A stretch of 37,461 nucleotides of DNA from Acidimicrobiales bacterium (GCA_035533595.1 DATLTN010000069.1:1-37461), one strand, 5' to 3'; counted from the first letter of the stretch, positions 13,919-23,254 are shown. Notes: generated by a model from the letters alone, not told the origin. Made by a program: numbers and translations.

Positions 13919-14428
13919 TCAGCGACGCGTGAGGATGCCCTTCGCGTAGGCGGCCTGCCCCGCGTGCTGGAGGTTGTCGGAGAGGACGCTCACGAGGCGC
14001 ACACCGAGGGTCACCGGCGGCTCGTAGGAGGTATCGACGACCCGGTCGAGGTCACCGTCGGCGAGACCGCCGACGAAGGCGAGCGTCGCCACCAGCACCG
14101 TCTCGTGGTAGCCGAGGAGGAGCTCGCCGGGAACGGCACCGAGGAGGGCGACCTCGTCGGGGCCGTGGCCGTAGCCCGTCGCGGCGGGCGCAAAGGGGAG
14201 GTCGAAGCGCTCGCACCACCCCCCTGAGGTCCAGCGCTGCTCGGACCCCGCGGCTTTCGCGACGTGGTCGTCCTGGATGCGGGTGAGGTGCCAGACGAGC
14301 CAGGCGATCGAGTTCGCCGCCGCGTCGGGGCGGCCGGCGAGCAGCGCCTCGTCACAACCGTCGAGCGCCCGGCGGCAGAGCGAGCCCACCCGCCCGAAGG
14401 CCTCCGTCAGCAGTTCGGCACTGGTCAT
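13919..14428 (-). CDS. DinB / DUF664-like family protein
   Basis: A 169-residue protein of the DinB-like four-helix-bundle family, which in actinobacteria includes mycothiol-dependent S-transferases. The metal-ligand histidines fit: WLVWHLTRIQDDHVAK near residue 50 and DNLQHAGQAAYAKGIL near the C-terminus. The middle part (LLLGYHETVLVATLAFVGGL) is also typical. ATG 14428 is preceded by GGGAGGAGCGCG, a strong ribosome-binding site; the longer frame to 14485 is not needed. Function is not established: related proteins catalyse thiol-dependent isomerisation, detoxification or bacillithiol/mycothiol transfer. It reads away from the MFS gene that begins 98 bp to the right. Confidence 0.82.
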   Translation of the reverse strand: MTSAELLTEAFGRVGSLCRRALDGCDEALLAGRPDAAANSIAWLVWHLTRIQDDHVAKAAGSEQRWTSGGWCERFDLPFAPAATGYGHGPDEVALLGAVPGELLLGYHETVLVATLAFVGGLADGDLDRVVDTSYEPPVTLGVRLVSVLSDNLQHAGQAAYAKGILTRR

Positions 14429-14525
14429 CGCGCTCCTCCCCGCCGCGGCGGCCGCCGCGCCCCTAGGCGGGCCAAATGATCCCACCGGGCGCGCCCGAAA
14501 CGTGCGCCCCGGGGAGTGCGACCCT

Positions 14526-15869
14526 ATGGTGAACGTGGTGCGAATCGGGGGGAAACACCAGGAATCCGCCGCGCCGCCGGCGGGCTACGAGGCAAAGGCC
14601 TGGTCGTGGAGCGCCTTCGTCTCCACCTACCTGCCGGCGCTCATCCTCGCCATCGGCACCGGCATCGCCCTCCCGGTGGTGCCGAAGATCGCGAAGTCCT
14701 TCCACGTCGGCTTCTCGCTCGCGACCGGGGTCACCACCGCCTTCCTCATCGGCAGCGTCCTCGGGACGATCCCCACCGGGTGGCTGGTCGACCGCGTCGG
14801 ACGGCGGCGGATCATGCTCCTCGGCCCGATCCTCACGGCGGCGATGGCCTTCCTCGTGCTCACCGCCCGCAACTTCCCCGAGCTGCTCGTCTACCGCTTC
14901 TTCGACGGCTGCGCCTCGCAGATGTGGCTGATCGGCCGGCTGGCGGGGATCTCGCACGGCGCCGCCCCCAACCAGCGGGGGCGCCAGGTCAGCTGGATGT
15001 TCGGGATGGACAACACCGGCAAGTTCGTCGGGCCGCTGTTCGGCATCCCGATCTACCACCTCTGGGGGACACGCGCCCCCTTCGCCGCTTACGGCTTCCT
15101 CGCGCTCGTCGCCCTCGTCCCCGCGTACCTGTTCACCAAGGACACCCCCCGCCGCGACCTGCCCGCCACGACGGCGACGGGCACGGCGACCTCGGCGCCG
15201 GCACCGGCCGAGGCGGCGCGCCGCCTCACCACCCGCCAGATCGTCCTGCCGCGGCTCGTCTACTTCGCCGTCGCCTTCTGCGCGGGGCTCGCGCGCGGGC
15301 CGGTGCAGGCCCAGGTGTACACGCTGTACTCCTCCTACCGGTACCACGTCGGGACGAACGGCATCGGCTACCTCGCGGGGGCGATGGGCTTCATCGCGCT
15401 GCCGATCGGCTTCACCGCGGGCTGGATGATGGACCGCTTCGGGCGAAAACGGACGATGGTGCCGGGCTTCACCGGCGTCGCCCTCACCACCACCGGCCTC
15501 GCGATGACCGCCTTTTTCCACATGAGCCTCACGGCGTTCATCGTGATCTTCCTCCTCGGGATCGTGATGCAGTCGCTCACCGGTGGCTCGATCCAGACCG
15601 TCGGCGCCGACGTCGCGCCCCCCGAGGCGCGCGGCCGCTTCCTCGGCCTGTGGCGCTTCACCGGCCAGGGGGGCACCGCCATCTCCCCGGTGATCTTCGC
15701 CCTCATCGCGCACAACAACCGCTACGGCCCCGCCTTCCTCTACATCGGCTGCGCGGCGGCGATGGTCGCCATCCTCGTCGCCCGCTTCGTCCCCGAGACC
15801 GGGGGGCGCAACGCGAAGCCACAGGTGGCGACGGCGCCGCTCGAGGTGCCGGTCGTCGCGAAGCGCTGA
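14526..15869 (+). CDS. MFS transporter
   Basis: A 447-residue MFS permease with about 12 membrane spans. Motif A is clear in both halves: GWLVDRVGRRRIMLLGP and GWMMDRFGRKRTMVPG. The N-terminal cytoplasmic tail (MVNVVRIGGKHQESAAPPAG) is short, and a central loop around residue 220 is Ala/Thr/Pro-rich (TTATGTATSAPAPAEAARR). RGRFLGLWRFTGQGGTAISP near the C-terminus resembles a SVWRFVSDAGTAGGP segment in the MFS protein at 3698-4975, so the two may belong to the same subfamily. The ATG at 14526 has GGGGAG ten nt upstream. The direction of transport and the substrate are unknown. No terminator was recognised between this gene and the next one, 71 bp downstream. Confidence 0.9.
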   Translation: MVNVVRIGGKHQESAAPPAGYEAKAWSWSAFVSTYLPALILAIGTGIALPVVPKIAKSFHVGFSLATGVTTAFLIGSVLGTIPTGWLVDRVGRRRIMLLGPILTAAMAFLVLTARNFPELLVYRFFDGCASQMWLIGRLAGISHGAAPNQRGRQVSWMFGMDNTGKFVGPLFGIPIYHLWGTRAPFAAYGFLALVALVPAYLFTKDTPRRDLPATTATGTATSAPAPAEAARRLTTRQIVLPRLVYFAVAFCAGLARGPVQAQVYTLYSSYRYHVGTNGIGYLAGAMGFIALPIGFTAGWMMDRFGRKRTMVPGFTGVALTTTGLAMTAFFHMSLTAFIVIFLLGIVMQSLTGGSIQTVGADVAPPEARGRFLGLWRFTGQGGTAISPVIFALIAHNNRYGPAFLYIGCAAAMVAILVARFVPETGGRNAKPQVATAPLEVPVVAKR

Positions 15870-15940
15870 GCCCGAGCCGCGCGCGCCGGCAGGCCTTTCG
15901 GGAGGCAGGATCGCAGGTCGGTTGAGTAGTCTGCTTGCCC

Positions 15941-17215
15941 ATTGTGCGCGATCACCACGGCGCGGCGCGGCCCGCGACGCGTAGCCGGTGCTCCCCGGGC
16001 GCCCTCGGGTGCCGGCGGACGGGCCTGCTCGCCCTCCTCCTGTTCGGCGCGGCGGGGCCGGTGGTCGGCGCCGCGACGCTCGGCCAGGCCACCGTCACCA
16101 CCGACCGCAGCCAGATCAACATCCTCGAGAACAAGCTCGCCGCCGAGGGCAACGCCGACGAGGGGCTCGTCGCCCACTTCGACGCCGTCGCCGCCCACCT
16201 CGCCTTCCTGCAGCGCGAGATCGGGGGCGACGACTCCAAGCTGAAGACGGACCACAAGACCGTCGCCGTCGCCACCACGCACGTCCGGCAGTGGGCGATC
16301 GACGCCTACGTGGCCGCGACCTCGGGCGAGTCGCCGACCGCGACCTTCTTCGGCACCGGGGCGAACGCCAACCACGTCGCCGAGGCCCAGACCTACCTCG
16401 GGGTGACGAGCGGCACGCTCGACGACGCGGTGAGCGCCCTCCAGCAGGACGAGAACCACACCAACGCCACCGAGCTGACGCTCGAGAAGGAGCGTGCCGA
16501 GACCCAGCAGACGCTGCGCGACCTCGCCTCCTCCCGGCGGGCCGCCGAGGCGGGGATCGCCCGCGACGACGAGCTCCTCAACTCGGTGAAGGGCAACCTG
16601 CTGGCGCTCGTCACCGCGGCGGCGCAGCGCCGCGAGCAGGCTCGGGTGCTCGCGAGCGAGCGGGCGCTCGCCCAGCAGGCGCAGCAGACGACCTTCAACG
16701 GGGTGCTGCCGACCTCGCACGTCTCCTCCGGGAGCTATGCGAACCCGCTCCGCGACCTACGCGGCCTCTCCGCGGAGCGCATCGACCAGGGCGTCGACTT
16801 CAGCGGCTACGGCCCGGTCTACGCGGTCGGCGACGGCGTGGTGATCAGCACCGGCAACGGCGGCTGGCCCGGCGGCACCTTCATCTCGTACCGTCTCTCG
16901 GACGGCCCCGCCGCGGGGCTCGTCGTCTACGCCGCCGAGGACGTCAACCCCTCGGTGCAGGTCGGTCAGCAGGTGGACGCGAACACCGTCCTCGGCCAGC
17001 TCTACGAGGGGGCGACGGGGATGGAGATGGGCTGGTCGGACGCCTCTGGCGACGGGACGACGATGGCCTCGGACAACCGCCAGTACTACGGCGGCAACTC
17101 GACGGCCTTCGGCGCCAACTTCTCCGCGCTGGTGCAGTCCCTCGGCGGGCCCGGGGGCCAGATGCAGAGCAGCCCGCCGACGGGCTCGCTCCCCTCCAAC
17201 TGGCCCAGCTGGTAG
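15941..17215 (+). CDS. Secreted coiled-coil protein with degenerate M23 (LytM-like) domain
   Basis: A protein of about 424 residues with a signal peptide (TGLLALLLFGAAGPVVGAATL), a long coiled-coil region (about residues 45-255, heptads such as LTLEKERAETQQTLRDL), and a C-terminal LytM/M23-like beta domain (RIDQGVDFSGYGPVYAVGDG, VGQQVDANTVLGQLYEG, MEMGWSD). In active M23 enzymes the HxxxD and HxH motifs bind zinc. Here the first His is Gln (D-Q-G-V-D), and the HxH pair is not visible (VYAAEDVN where YxAEHI is common). So it is probably a non-catalytic peptidoglycan-binding or hydrolase-activating protein of EnvC/NlpD type, which is inference. I recall actinobacterial relatives with a similar degenerate motif. 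The start is GTG 15941 or TTG 15935. Its stop is 1 bp from the stop of the convergent HAAS-PASTA gene. Confidence 0.8.
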   Translation: MVRDHHGAARPATRSRCSPGALGCRRTGLLALLLFGAAGPVVGAATLGQATVTTDRSQINILENKLAAEGNADEGLVAHFDAVAAHLAFLQREIGGDDSKLKTDHKTVAVATTHVRQWAIDAYVAATSGESPTATFFGTGANANHVAEAQTYLGVTSGTLDDAVSALQQDENHTNATELTLEKERAETQQTLRDLASSRRAAEAGIARDDELLNSVKGNLLALVTAAAQRREQARVLASERALAQQAQQTTFNGVLPTSHVSSGSYANPLRDLRGLSAERIDQGVDFSGYGPVYAVGDGVVISTGNGGWPGGTFISYRLSDGPAAGLVVYAAEDVNPSVQVGQQVDANTVLGQLYEGATGMEMGWSDASGDGTTMASDNRQYYGGNSTAFGANFSALVQSLGGPGGQMQSSPPTGSLPSNWPSW

Positions 17216-17216
17216 C

Positions 17217-17930
17217 TCAGCCCGGAGAGGGCACCGCCGCGGGCGCGCCTCGCAGGGTGACGAGCACCTGCACGACCGAGCCGACGACGAGCCGCGTCCC
17301 CGCTCCCGGCCACTCGCTGGTGACGACACCGGGGTGCCCCGCCGTCGGGCTCTGCTCGAAGCGGACGACCGGCTGCAGCCCGGCCGCCTGCAGCGCGCCG
17401 ACCGCCGCCGCCTCGCTCAGGCCGACGTCCGCGGGGGCGGCGATCACCGGGCGGGTACCGCGCAGCGCCGCAGCGCGCCGCGGGGTCGTGACGACCGAGG
17501 AGGCCTGGTTGGTGCGCGTGAAGGCGGGGGCCGCGACGGCGAGGAGGAGGACGACGAGGACGAGCGCGGCGGCGGCCACCCCTCCCGCGGCGAGGAGGCC
17601 GTGGCGGCGGAGGGGCGCGAGATCGAGGAGGAGAGCACGCGGCAGCGGCGGGGGCGCGACGATCGTCGCCTCGTTCTCCTCCTCCGCCTCCTCCTCGAGG
17701 CCGTCGGCGGCGATCTCCTCGGGGGTGCCGAGGCGGTCGAGGAGGGTGCGCAGCGCGCTCTCGGTCTCGCTCTCGCTCTCAGCGGCCAGCTCGGCGCGGG
17801 CGTCGGCGATGTGCTGCGCGACGGCTTCGCCGATCTCCTCGCGCCGCGACGCGGGAAGGGCGCCGAGCGCCGCGTCAAGTGCGGCGAGGTAGCGGACGAC
17901 GATCGCCTCGCGCTGCGGGTCGGTGGCCAT
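17217..17930 (-). CDS. HAAS-domain membrane protein with C-terminal PASTA domain
   Basis: A 237-residue single-span protein. Residues about 5-75 match the HAAS-type cytoplasmic domain that often accompanies PadR regulators (VVRYLAALDAALGALPASRR, EEIGEAVAQHIADARAEL, LDRLGTPEEIAADG). An acidic linker follows (about 78-88), then a membrane span at about 111-135. The external part ends with a PASTA-like domain at about 163-227 (VGLSEAAAVGALQAAGLQPV, PGAGTRLVVGSVVQVLVT). PASTA domains bind peptidoglycan fragments or beta-lactams. The start ATG 17930 lies 2 nt after the PadR stop, so the two are coupled. I infer a sensor that links envelope state to PadR. The HAAS plus PASTA architecture is not one I know as standard. 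It is convergent with the degenerate M23 gene. Confidence 0.78.
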   Translation of the reverse strand: MATDPQREAIVVRYLAALDAALGALPASRREEIGEAVAQHIADARAELAAESESETESALRTLLDRLGTPEEIAADGLEEEAEEENEATIVAPPPLPRALLLDLAPLRRHGLLAAGGVAAAALVLVVLLLAVAAPAFTRTNQASSVVTTPRRAAALRGTRPVIAAPADVGLSEAAAVGALQAAGLQPVVRFEQSPTAGHPGVVTSEWPGAGTRLVVGSVVQVLVTLRGAPAAVPSPG

Positions 17931-17932
17931 GC

Positions 17933-18277
17933 TCACGCCCCTTCCAAGAGGATGCGGTCGACGGTGTCGCGAAAGCGCCCCCACTGCTCGGCGAAGCCAT
18001 CGAGCGCCGCGGCGCCGTCGCGCGTGAGGCTGTAGTAGCGGCGCGGCGGCCCCTGCGTCGACTCCCGCCAGGCGGTGTCGACGAGCCCCTCGCGGCGCAA
18101 GCGACTGAGGAGCGGGTAGAGGGTCCCCTCGCTCGTCACCAGGCCGTCGGCGTCGGCGAGGGTGCGCGCGAGCTCGAAGCCGTAGCGCTCCTGCTTGCGC
18201 AGCAGCGCCAGCACGCAGTACTCGATCGCGCCCCGCCGCATCTGGCTCATCAGCTTCGATGCCGGGCCAGGTACCAT
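17933..18277 (-). CDS. PadR family transcriptional regulator
   Basis: A 114-residue winged-helix regulator. The N-terminal PadR domain is clear: RRGAIEYCVLALLRKQERYG, FELARTLADADGLVTSEGTL, YPLLSRLRREGLVDTAWRES, then PPRRYYSLTRDGAAALDGFA. The short C-terminal helix indicates the small PadR-s2 type that dimerises through helix alpha4. The ATG at 18277 gives MVPGPASKLMSQMRRG; the internal ATG at 18250 is an alternative. A -10-like TATAGT ends 7 nt before 18277, which suggests a leaderless transcript starting at this ATG. The HAAS-PASTA gene follows at once, the usual PadR/HAAS arrangement, and probably autoregulates with it. Confidence 0.9.
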   Translation of the reverse strand: MVPGPASKLMSQMRRGAIEYCVLALLRKQERYGFELARTLADADGLVTSEGTLYPLLSRLRREGLVDTAWRESTQGPPRRYYSLTRDGAAALDGFAEQWGRFRDTVDRILLEGA

Positions 18278-18290
18278 GCACAGCACTATA
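18278..18290 (-). promoter_or_regulatory. -10 element for a leaderless padR transcript
   Basis: On the minus strand TATAGT (18290-18285) is followed by 7 nt (GCTGTGC) and then ATG (18277), placing the start of transcription at or next to the start codon. No Shine-Dalgarno sequence precedes the ATG. No good -35 is visible. Leaderless genes are common in actinobacteria. TATAGTGCTGTGCATGGTA could also hold the PadR operator, but the symmetry is weak. Confidence 0.5.
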
Positions 18291-18326
18291 GCTGCGCCGG
18301 CGCCGGCGGGAGGTCGCGGCGCTCGC

Positions 18327-19154
<828 letters not shown>

Positions 19155-19183
19155 CGCTCGCTCGACGGGCGGTCGTGCTTCTG

Positions 19184-19227
19184 GCGTGAGAGAGGAGGAG
19201 GCCCGTGGGCCACCTCCTCTCTCACGC
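19184..19227 (-). terminator. Strong hairpin terminator of nrdJ
   Basis: A 15-bp perfect inverted repeat (GCGTGAGAGAGGAGG with CCTCCTCTCTCACGC) with further pairing inside (GGCC/GGCC) lies between the nrdJ stop and the SDR start, both on the minus strand. No T-tract follows. It should end nrdJ transcription. Confidence 0.85.
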
Positions 19228-19246
19228 TCGGGCAGGGTGCGTCAGC

Positions 19247-22200
19247 TCACGAGCAGCCGCTCGTCGAGCCGCAGGACGGGCAGGCGTAGCAGGAGCCCGC
19301 CCGCTGCATGATGTTGCCGCAGGAGTAGCAGAAGGGCGCGTCCCGGTTCTCGAACAGCGGCCGCTCCTCGACCACGGGGATCGAGGCGGAGCGGGCGGGC
19401 GCCCGGTCGCGGTCACCGCCCTCTCCGAAGGTCTCGCGGTCCGAGCGGGCCGCCGTGCCGCTCTCCACGTCCTCGAAGCCCGGCAGCGTCGGCTGCGTGC
19501 GCTCCCCCGTCGAGAGGATCCCGAGGTCGATCCGCTCGTCGAGACTCAGGTAGTCGAGCGCCAGCCGGCGGAAGATGTAGTCGACGAGGCTCGAGGCGAG
19601 GCGCAGGTCGGCGTCGTCGGTGATCCCCGCCGGCTCGAAGCGCATGTTGGTGTACTTGTTCACGAAGGTCTTGAGCGGCACCCCGTGCTGCAGGCCGAGG
19701 CTCACCGAGATGGCGAAGGCGTCCATCACCCCCGACAGCGTCGAGCCCTGCTTGGAGACCTTCATGAAGACCTCGCCGGGGCGGCCGTCGTCGTACTCGC
19801 CGACCGTCACGTAGCCCTCGCAATCCGCGACGCGGAAGGAGAAGGTGTTGGAGCGGCGGCGGCGGGGCAGGCGGGTGCGGGCCGTCGTCGGCGGAGCCGG
19901 AACGGCGAGCGCGTCCTGCAGCTCGGCGATGCGGGCGAGCAGCGCCGACTCCCGCTCGCTCGAGATGCCGAGCTCGATGTCGAGGGCGTCGTCCGCGTTC
20001 TTGGTCGCCGAGAGCGGTTGCGCGACCTTGGTGTTGTCGCGGTAGATGGCGACCGCCTTCAGGCCGAGCTTCCAGGCGTCGATGTGCAGCTGCTCGACGT
20101 CCTCGATGGTCACGTCCGAGGGCATGTTCACCGTCTTGGAGATGCCGCCGGAGATGAAGGGCTGCACGGCCCCGAGCATCTTCACGTGGCCGCCGTAGTG
20201 GATCGCGTTGTCGCCCATCGAGCAGGCGAAGACCGGAAGGTGCTCGGCCTTCAGCGCCGGTGCCCCGAGGATCGAGTGGTGCTCGGCGATGTAGGCGACG
20301 ATCACCTCGATCTCCTCGGCCGAGTAGCCGAGGTTGCGCAGCGCACGCGGGATCGTCTGGTTGACGATCGACATCGTCCCGCCACCGACGAGCTTCTTCG
20401 TCTTCACGAGGCCGAGGTCGGGCTCGACCCCCGTCGTGTCGCAGTCCATGAGGAAGCTGATCGTCCCGGTGGGGGCGAGCACGCTCGCCTGCGCGTTGCG
20501 CACGCCGTAGGCCTCGCCGAGCTCGACCGACGTCGCCCAGGACTCCCGCGCCGCCTCGAGGAGATCGCCCGGCACGCGGCTGCGGTCGATCCCGTCGACG
20601 GCGTCGAGGTGCATCTTCAGCACGTTGATCATCGCCTCGGCGTTGTCGTGGAAGCCGGCGAAGGGACCCATCCGCGAGGCGATGCGCCCCGAGGTGGCGT
20701 AGCTGTGCCCGGTCATGAGCGCGGTGATCGCTGCGCTGAGCGAGCGCGCGTCGTCGGAGTCGTAGGGCATGCCGAGCGCCATCAGCATCGCGCCGAGGTT
20801 GGCGTAGCCGATGCCGATCTCCCGGAAGGCGCGGGTGTTCTCGCCGATCTTCTCGGTCGGGTAGTCGGCGTTGCCGACGATGATCTCCTGCGCGGTGAAG
20901 ATCACCTCGACCGCCGCCTTGAAGCCCTCGACGTCGAAGTGGTCCTCGTGGTCCAAGAAGGCGAGGAGGTTGAGGCTTGCGAGGTTGCACGCCGAGTTGT
21001 CGAGGTGCAGGTACTCGCTGCAGGGGTTGGAGCCGTTGATCCGGCCGGTGTTCGGCGCGGTGTGCCAGCGGTTGATCGTGGTGTCGAACTGCAGGCCGGG
21101 GTCGGCGCACTCCCACGCGGCCTCCGCGATCTCACGGAAGAGCTGGCGGGCCGGGAGGGTCTCCATGATCTCGCCGTTAGTGCGCGCGGTGAGGCCCCAC
21201 TCGCGCCCCTCGAGGACCGCCTCCATGAACTCGTCGCTCACTCGCACCGAGTTGTTCGCGTTCTGGTATTGGATGGAGTGGCTGTCGACGCCGTCGAGGT
21301 CCATGTCGAAGCCTGCCGCCGCGAGGGCACGCGCCTTTCGCTCCTCCTTGGCCTTGCACCAGATGAACTCCTGGACGTCGGGGTGGTCGGCGTCGAGGAT
21401 GACCATCTTCGCGGCGCGGCGCGTCTTGCCGCCGGACTTGATCGTCCCGGCCGAGGCGTCGGCGCCGCGCATGAAGCTCACCGGTCCCGAGGCCGTGCCG
21501 CCGCCGGCGAGGAGCTCCTTGGAGGAGCGGATCTTGGAGAGGTTGACCCCCGAGCCGGAGCCGCCCTTGAAGATCGTCCCCTCCTCGACGTACCAGTTGA
21601 GGATCGCCGACATCGAGTCGTCGACGGCGAGGATGAAGCAGTTGTGGACGCGCAGGCCGGCGCTCAAGTACTCGCCGCTCTCGGTCTGGATGTCGAAGAC
21701 CTCCTGCACACCGACGCTCTCGATGCGCTCGATCTCGAGCTGCTTCGTCGCCCGGGTGGCAAGGCCGGGGAGGCCCAGGCTCTCCTCGACCAGCCCCGCC
21801 TTGCGGGGACCGATAAACCCGATCTCGGCTGCGAAGGCGATCCGGTCGCCGAGCGGCCGAATCGCGAGCTGCCAGCAGCCCTTCCGGTCCTCGCGGGCGT
21901 CGCCCTTGAAGCGGACACGGGAGTAGATGCCGAAGCGCGCGAGGAGCGCTTGCGTGCCACGCACGATCCCTTCGGAGACCATGTCGAAGGCGATGCACGC
22001 CGAGCGCTCGCGTACCTGCACGTAGCCCTCGGCCTGGAACAGGCTCCGCAAGTAGGCCGCCACCACGGGGAGCGGGGCGGTGTAGAGCTGCTCAGGGACG
22101 GTCATCTCCGCCTCCCGCTGGCGAAGGCCCCACCGCTCGACGAAGGGCGCGAGCTCGTTCCCGTAGAGCCGGGTCCTCCGGCAGTCAAGGGTGGGGTCCA

Positions 22201-23152
22201 TCGTCTCCACCGCCCGCTCGTGGCGGTGGACGCCGGGGAAGACCTGGTCGATCGCGCTGAGCACCCACTCGCGCTCGGCGTCAGTAACGGTCATCGCCTC
22301 GATCGTGAGGGAGCGGTTCGTCCCTTCGTACTGACCGACGAAGCCGTCGGACTGCAGCCAGCCGGCGAGCGCCGCCTCGGCGATCGCCGCCGAGGTGATC
22401 TCTCCTGCGCCGTGGCTCTCGGTGCGATGCCACATCAGGCGGTCGCCGGCCTTCAGAGAGCCGGCGGCGACGAAGTGGCCGTGGCGGCTGTCCGAAGCCC
22501 GCCACACGAGGTGGTCCGCGGTGACGTCGAGCTGCTGGCCCGACTTGGCGTGCAGCCGCAGCACCTCCTTTTGGCCGTTGGCCTTCACCGCGACGACGCT
22601 CGTCACGCCGTGTGCGTCGAACACCTTGGTGCCGACCGCGCGCTCCTCGACCAACCGGCCGATCGGAACCAGGCCAGCGGGGGTGCTGACGAGCGCCCCG
22701 TAGGGCTGGCAGGCGCTCGCCTGCTGGGGGACGCCCTTCACCCCGATGTTGAACCACACCGGCGAGTTGAAGGCCGCCTTCTGGAAGGCGATGAGGTACT
22801 TGAGCTCGTCGGAGAAGGCGGCGGCCTCCTCGGCGTCGACGAAGTAGCCGTCCTTCACCCCCCAGGCGGTGACCGTGTCGACGACGCGGTCGATCACCTG
22901 GCGCAGCGACGTCTCGCGCTCGGGGGTGCCGACCGTGCCGCGGAAGTACTTCTGGGCGAGGATGTTCGTGGCGTTCAGGCTCCAGGTGAGCGGAACCTCC
23001 ACGCCGAGCTGTTCGAAGGCGACCTCACCGGTGCGGTAGTCGCTGATCCGCGAGTCGCGCCGCTCCCACTCGAGCATCTCGTAGGGGTGTCGACTGCCAT
23101 CGGTGAAGTGTCGGCGGATGCCGATCTCCACACGCTCTCCGGTAACTGCCAT
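19247..23152 (-). CDS. nrdJ: Class II (B12-dependent) ribonucleotide reductase with intein
   Basis: An adenosylcobalamin-dependent ribonucleoside reductase that makes deoxynucleotides in the cytoplasm. The precursor is 1301 residues; removing the 357-residue intein leaves 944. N-extein: WSLNATNILAQKYFRGTVGT, then FNSPVWFNIGV and PQQASA before the insertion. C-extein: CFILAVDDSMSAILNWYVEE, GSGSGVNLSKIR, NPCSEYLHLDNSACNLASLN with the thiyl-radical Cys in NPCSE, and the AGTIKSGGKTRRAAKMV segment of class II enzymes. The C-terminus is Cys-rich (CYSCGNIMQRAGSCYACPSC, ending GCS), matching the redox and zinc-binding tail. ATG 23152 has GAGAGGAG 10 nt upstream. The gene has its own promoter with NrdR-like boxes and a strong terminator, and no nrdR is in the window. 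It does not need oxygen or an iron radical subunit. Confidence 0.96.
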   Translation of the reverse strand: MAVTGERVEIGIRRHFTDGSRHPYEMLEWERRDSRISDYRTGEVAFEQLGVEVPLTWSLNATNILAQKYFRGTVGTPERETSLRQVIDRVVDTVTAWGVKDGYFVDAEEAAAFSDELKYLIAFQKAAFNSPVWFNIGVKGVPQQASACQPYGALVSTPAGLVPIGRLVEERAVGTKVFDAHGVTSVVAVKANGQKEVLRLHAKSGQQLDVTADHLVWRASDSRHGHFVAAGSLKAGDRLMWHRTESHGAGEITSAAIAEAALAGWLQSDGFVGQYEGTNRSLTIEAMTVTDAEREWVLSAIDQVFPGVHRHERAVETMDPTLDCRRTRLYGNELAPFVERWGLRQREAEMTVPEQLYTAPLPVVAAYLRSLFQAEGYVQVRERSACIAFDMVSEGIVRGTQALLARFGIYSRVRFKGDAREDRKGCWQLAIRPLGDRIAFAAEIGFIGPRKAGLVEESLGLPGLATRATKQLEIERIESVGVQEVFDIQTESGEYLSAGLRVHNCFILAVDDSMSAILNWYVEEGTIFKGGSGSGVNLSKIRSSKELLAGGGTASGPVSFMRGADASAGTIKSGGKTRRAAKMVILDADHPDVQEFIWCKAKEERKARALAAAGFDMDLDGVDSHSIQYQNANNSVRVSDEFMEAVLEGREWGLTARTNGEIMETLPARQLFREIAEAAWECADPGLQFDTTINRWHTAPNTGRINGSNPCSEYLHLDNSACNLASLNLLAFLDHEDHFDVEGFKAAVEVIFTAQEIIVGNADYPTEKIGENTRAFREIGIGYANLGAMLMALGMPYDSDDARSLSAAITALMTGHSYATSGRIASRMGPFAGFHDNAEAMINVLKMHLDAVDGIDRSRVPGDLLEAARESWATSVELGEAYGVRNAQASVLAPTGTISFLMDCDTTGVEPDLGLVKTKKLVGGGTMSIVNQTIPRALRNLGYSAEEIEVIVAYIAEHHSILGAPALKAEHLPVFACSMGDNAIHYGGHVKMLGAVQPFISGGISKTVNMPSDVTIEDVEQLHIDAWKLGLKAVAIYRDNTKVAQPLSATKNADDALDIELGISSERESALLARIAELQDALAVPAPPTTARTRLPRRRRSNTFSFRVADCEGYVTVGEYDDGRPGEVFMKVSKQGSTLSGVMDAFAISVSLGLQHGVPLKTFVNKYTNMRFEPAGITDDADLRLASSLVDYIFRRLALDYLSLDERIDLGILSTGERTQPTLPGFEDVESGTAARSDRETFGEGGDRDRAPARSASIPVVEERPLFENRDAPFCYSCGNIMQRAGSCYACPSCGSTSGCS
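21641..22711 (-). other. Intein with LAGLIDADG homing endonuclease, in NrdJ
   Basis: A 357-residue in-frame protein-splicing element. It starts with Cys1 (CQPYGALVSTPAGLVPIGRL; block A) at 22711. Block B contains TADHLVW (residues 65-70). The ending VFDIQTESGEYLSAGLRVHN gives blocks F and G, with the terminal His-Asn, followed by Cys+1 of the C-extein (codon 21640-21638). The endonuclease domain has two dodecapeptide-like motifs, LAGWLQSDG (115-123) and LRSLFQAEG (221-229), each keeping the acidic metal ligand (D122, E228), so it may still cut DNA. The insertion separates PQQASA from CFILAVDD, so Cys+1 is the conserved NrdJ cysteine, probably one of the redox pair (equivalent to C225 of E. 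coli NrdA; inference). Confidence 0.93.
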
Positions 23153-23254
23153 CGTTGCTCGCTCCTCTCGGCGCCTGCCACCAGGCCCGCCCGCCACGCA
23201 CTTTTCCAACCATCAACTAGCACGGGCCTGTATCGCTCCCCGTCCTTCGGAGCG

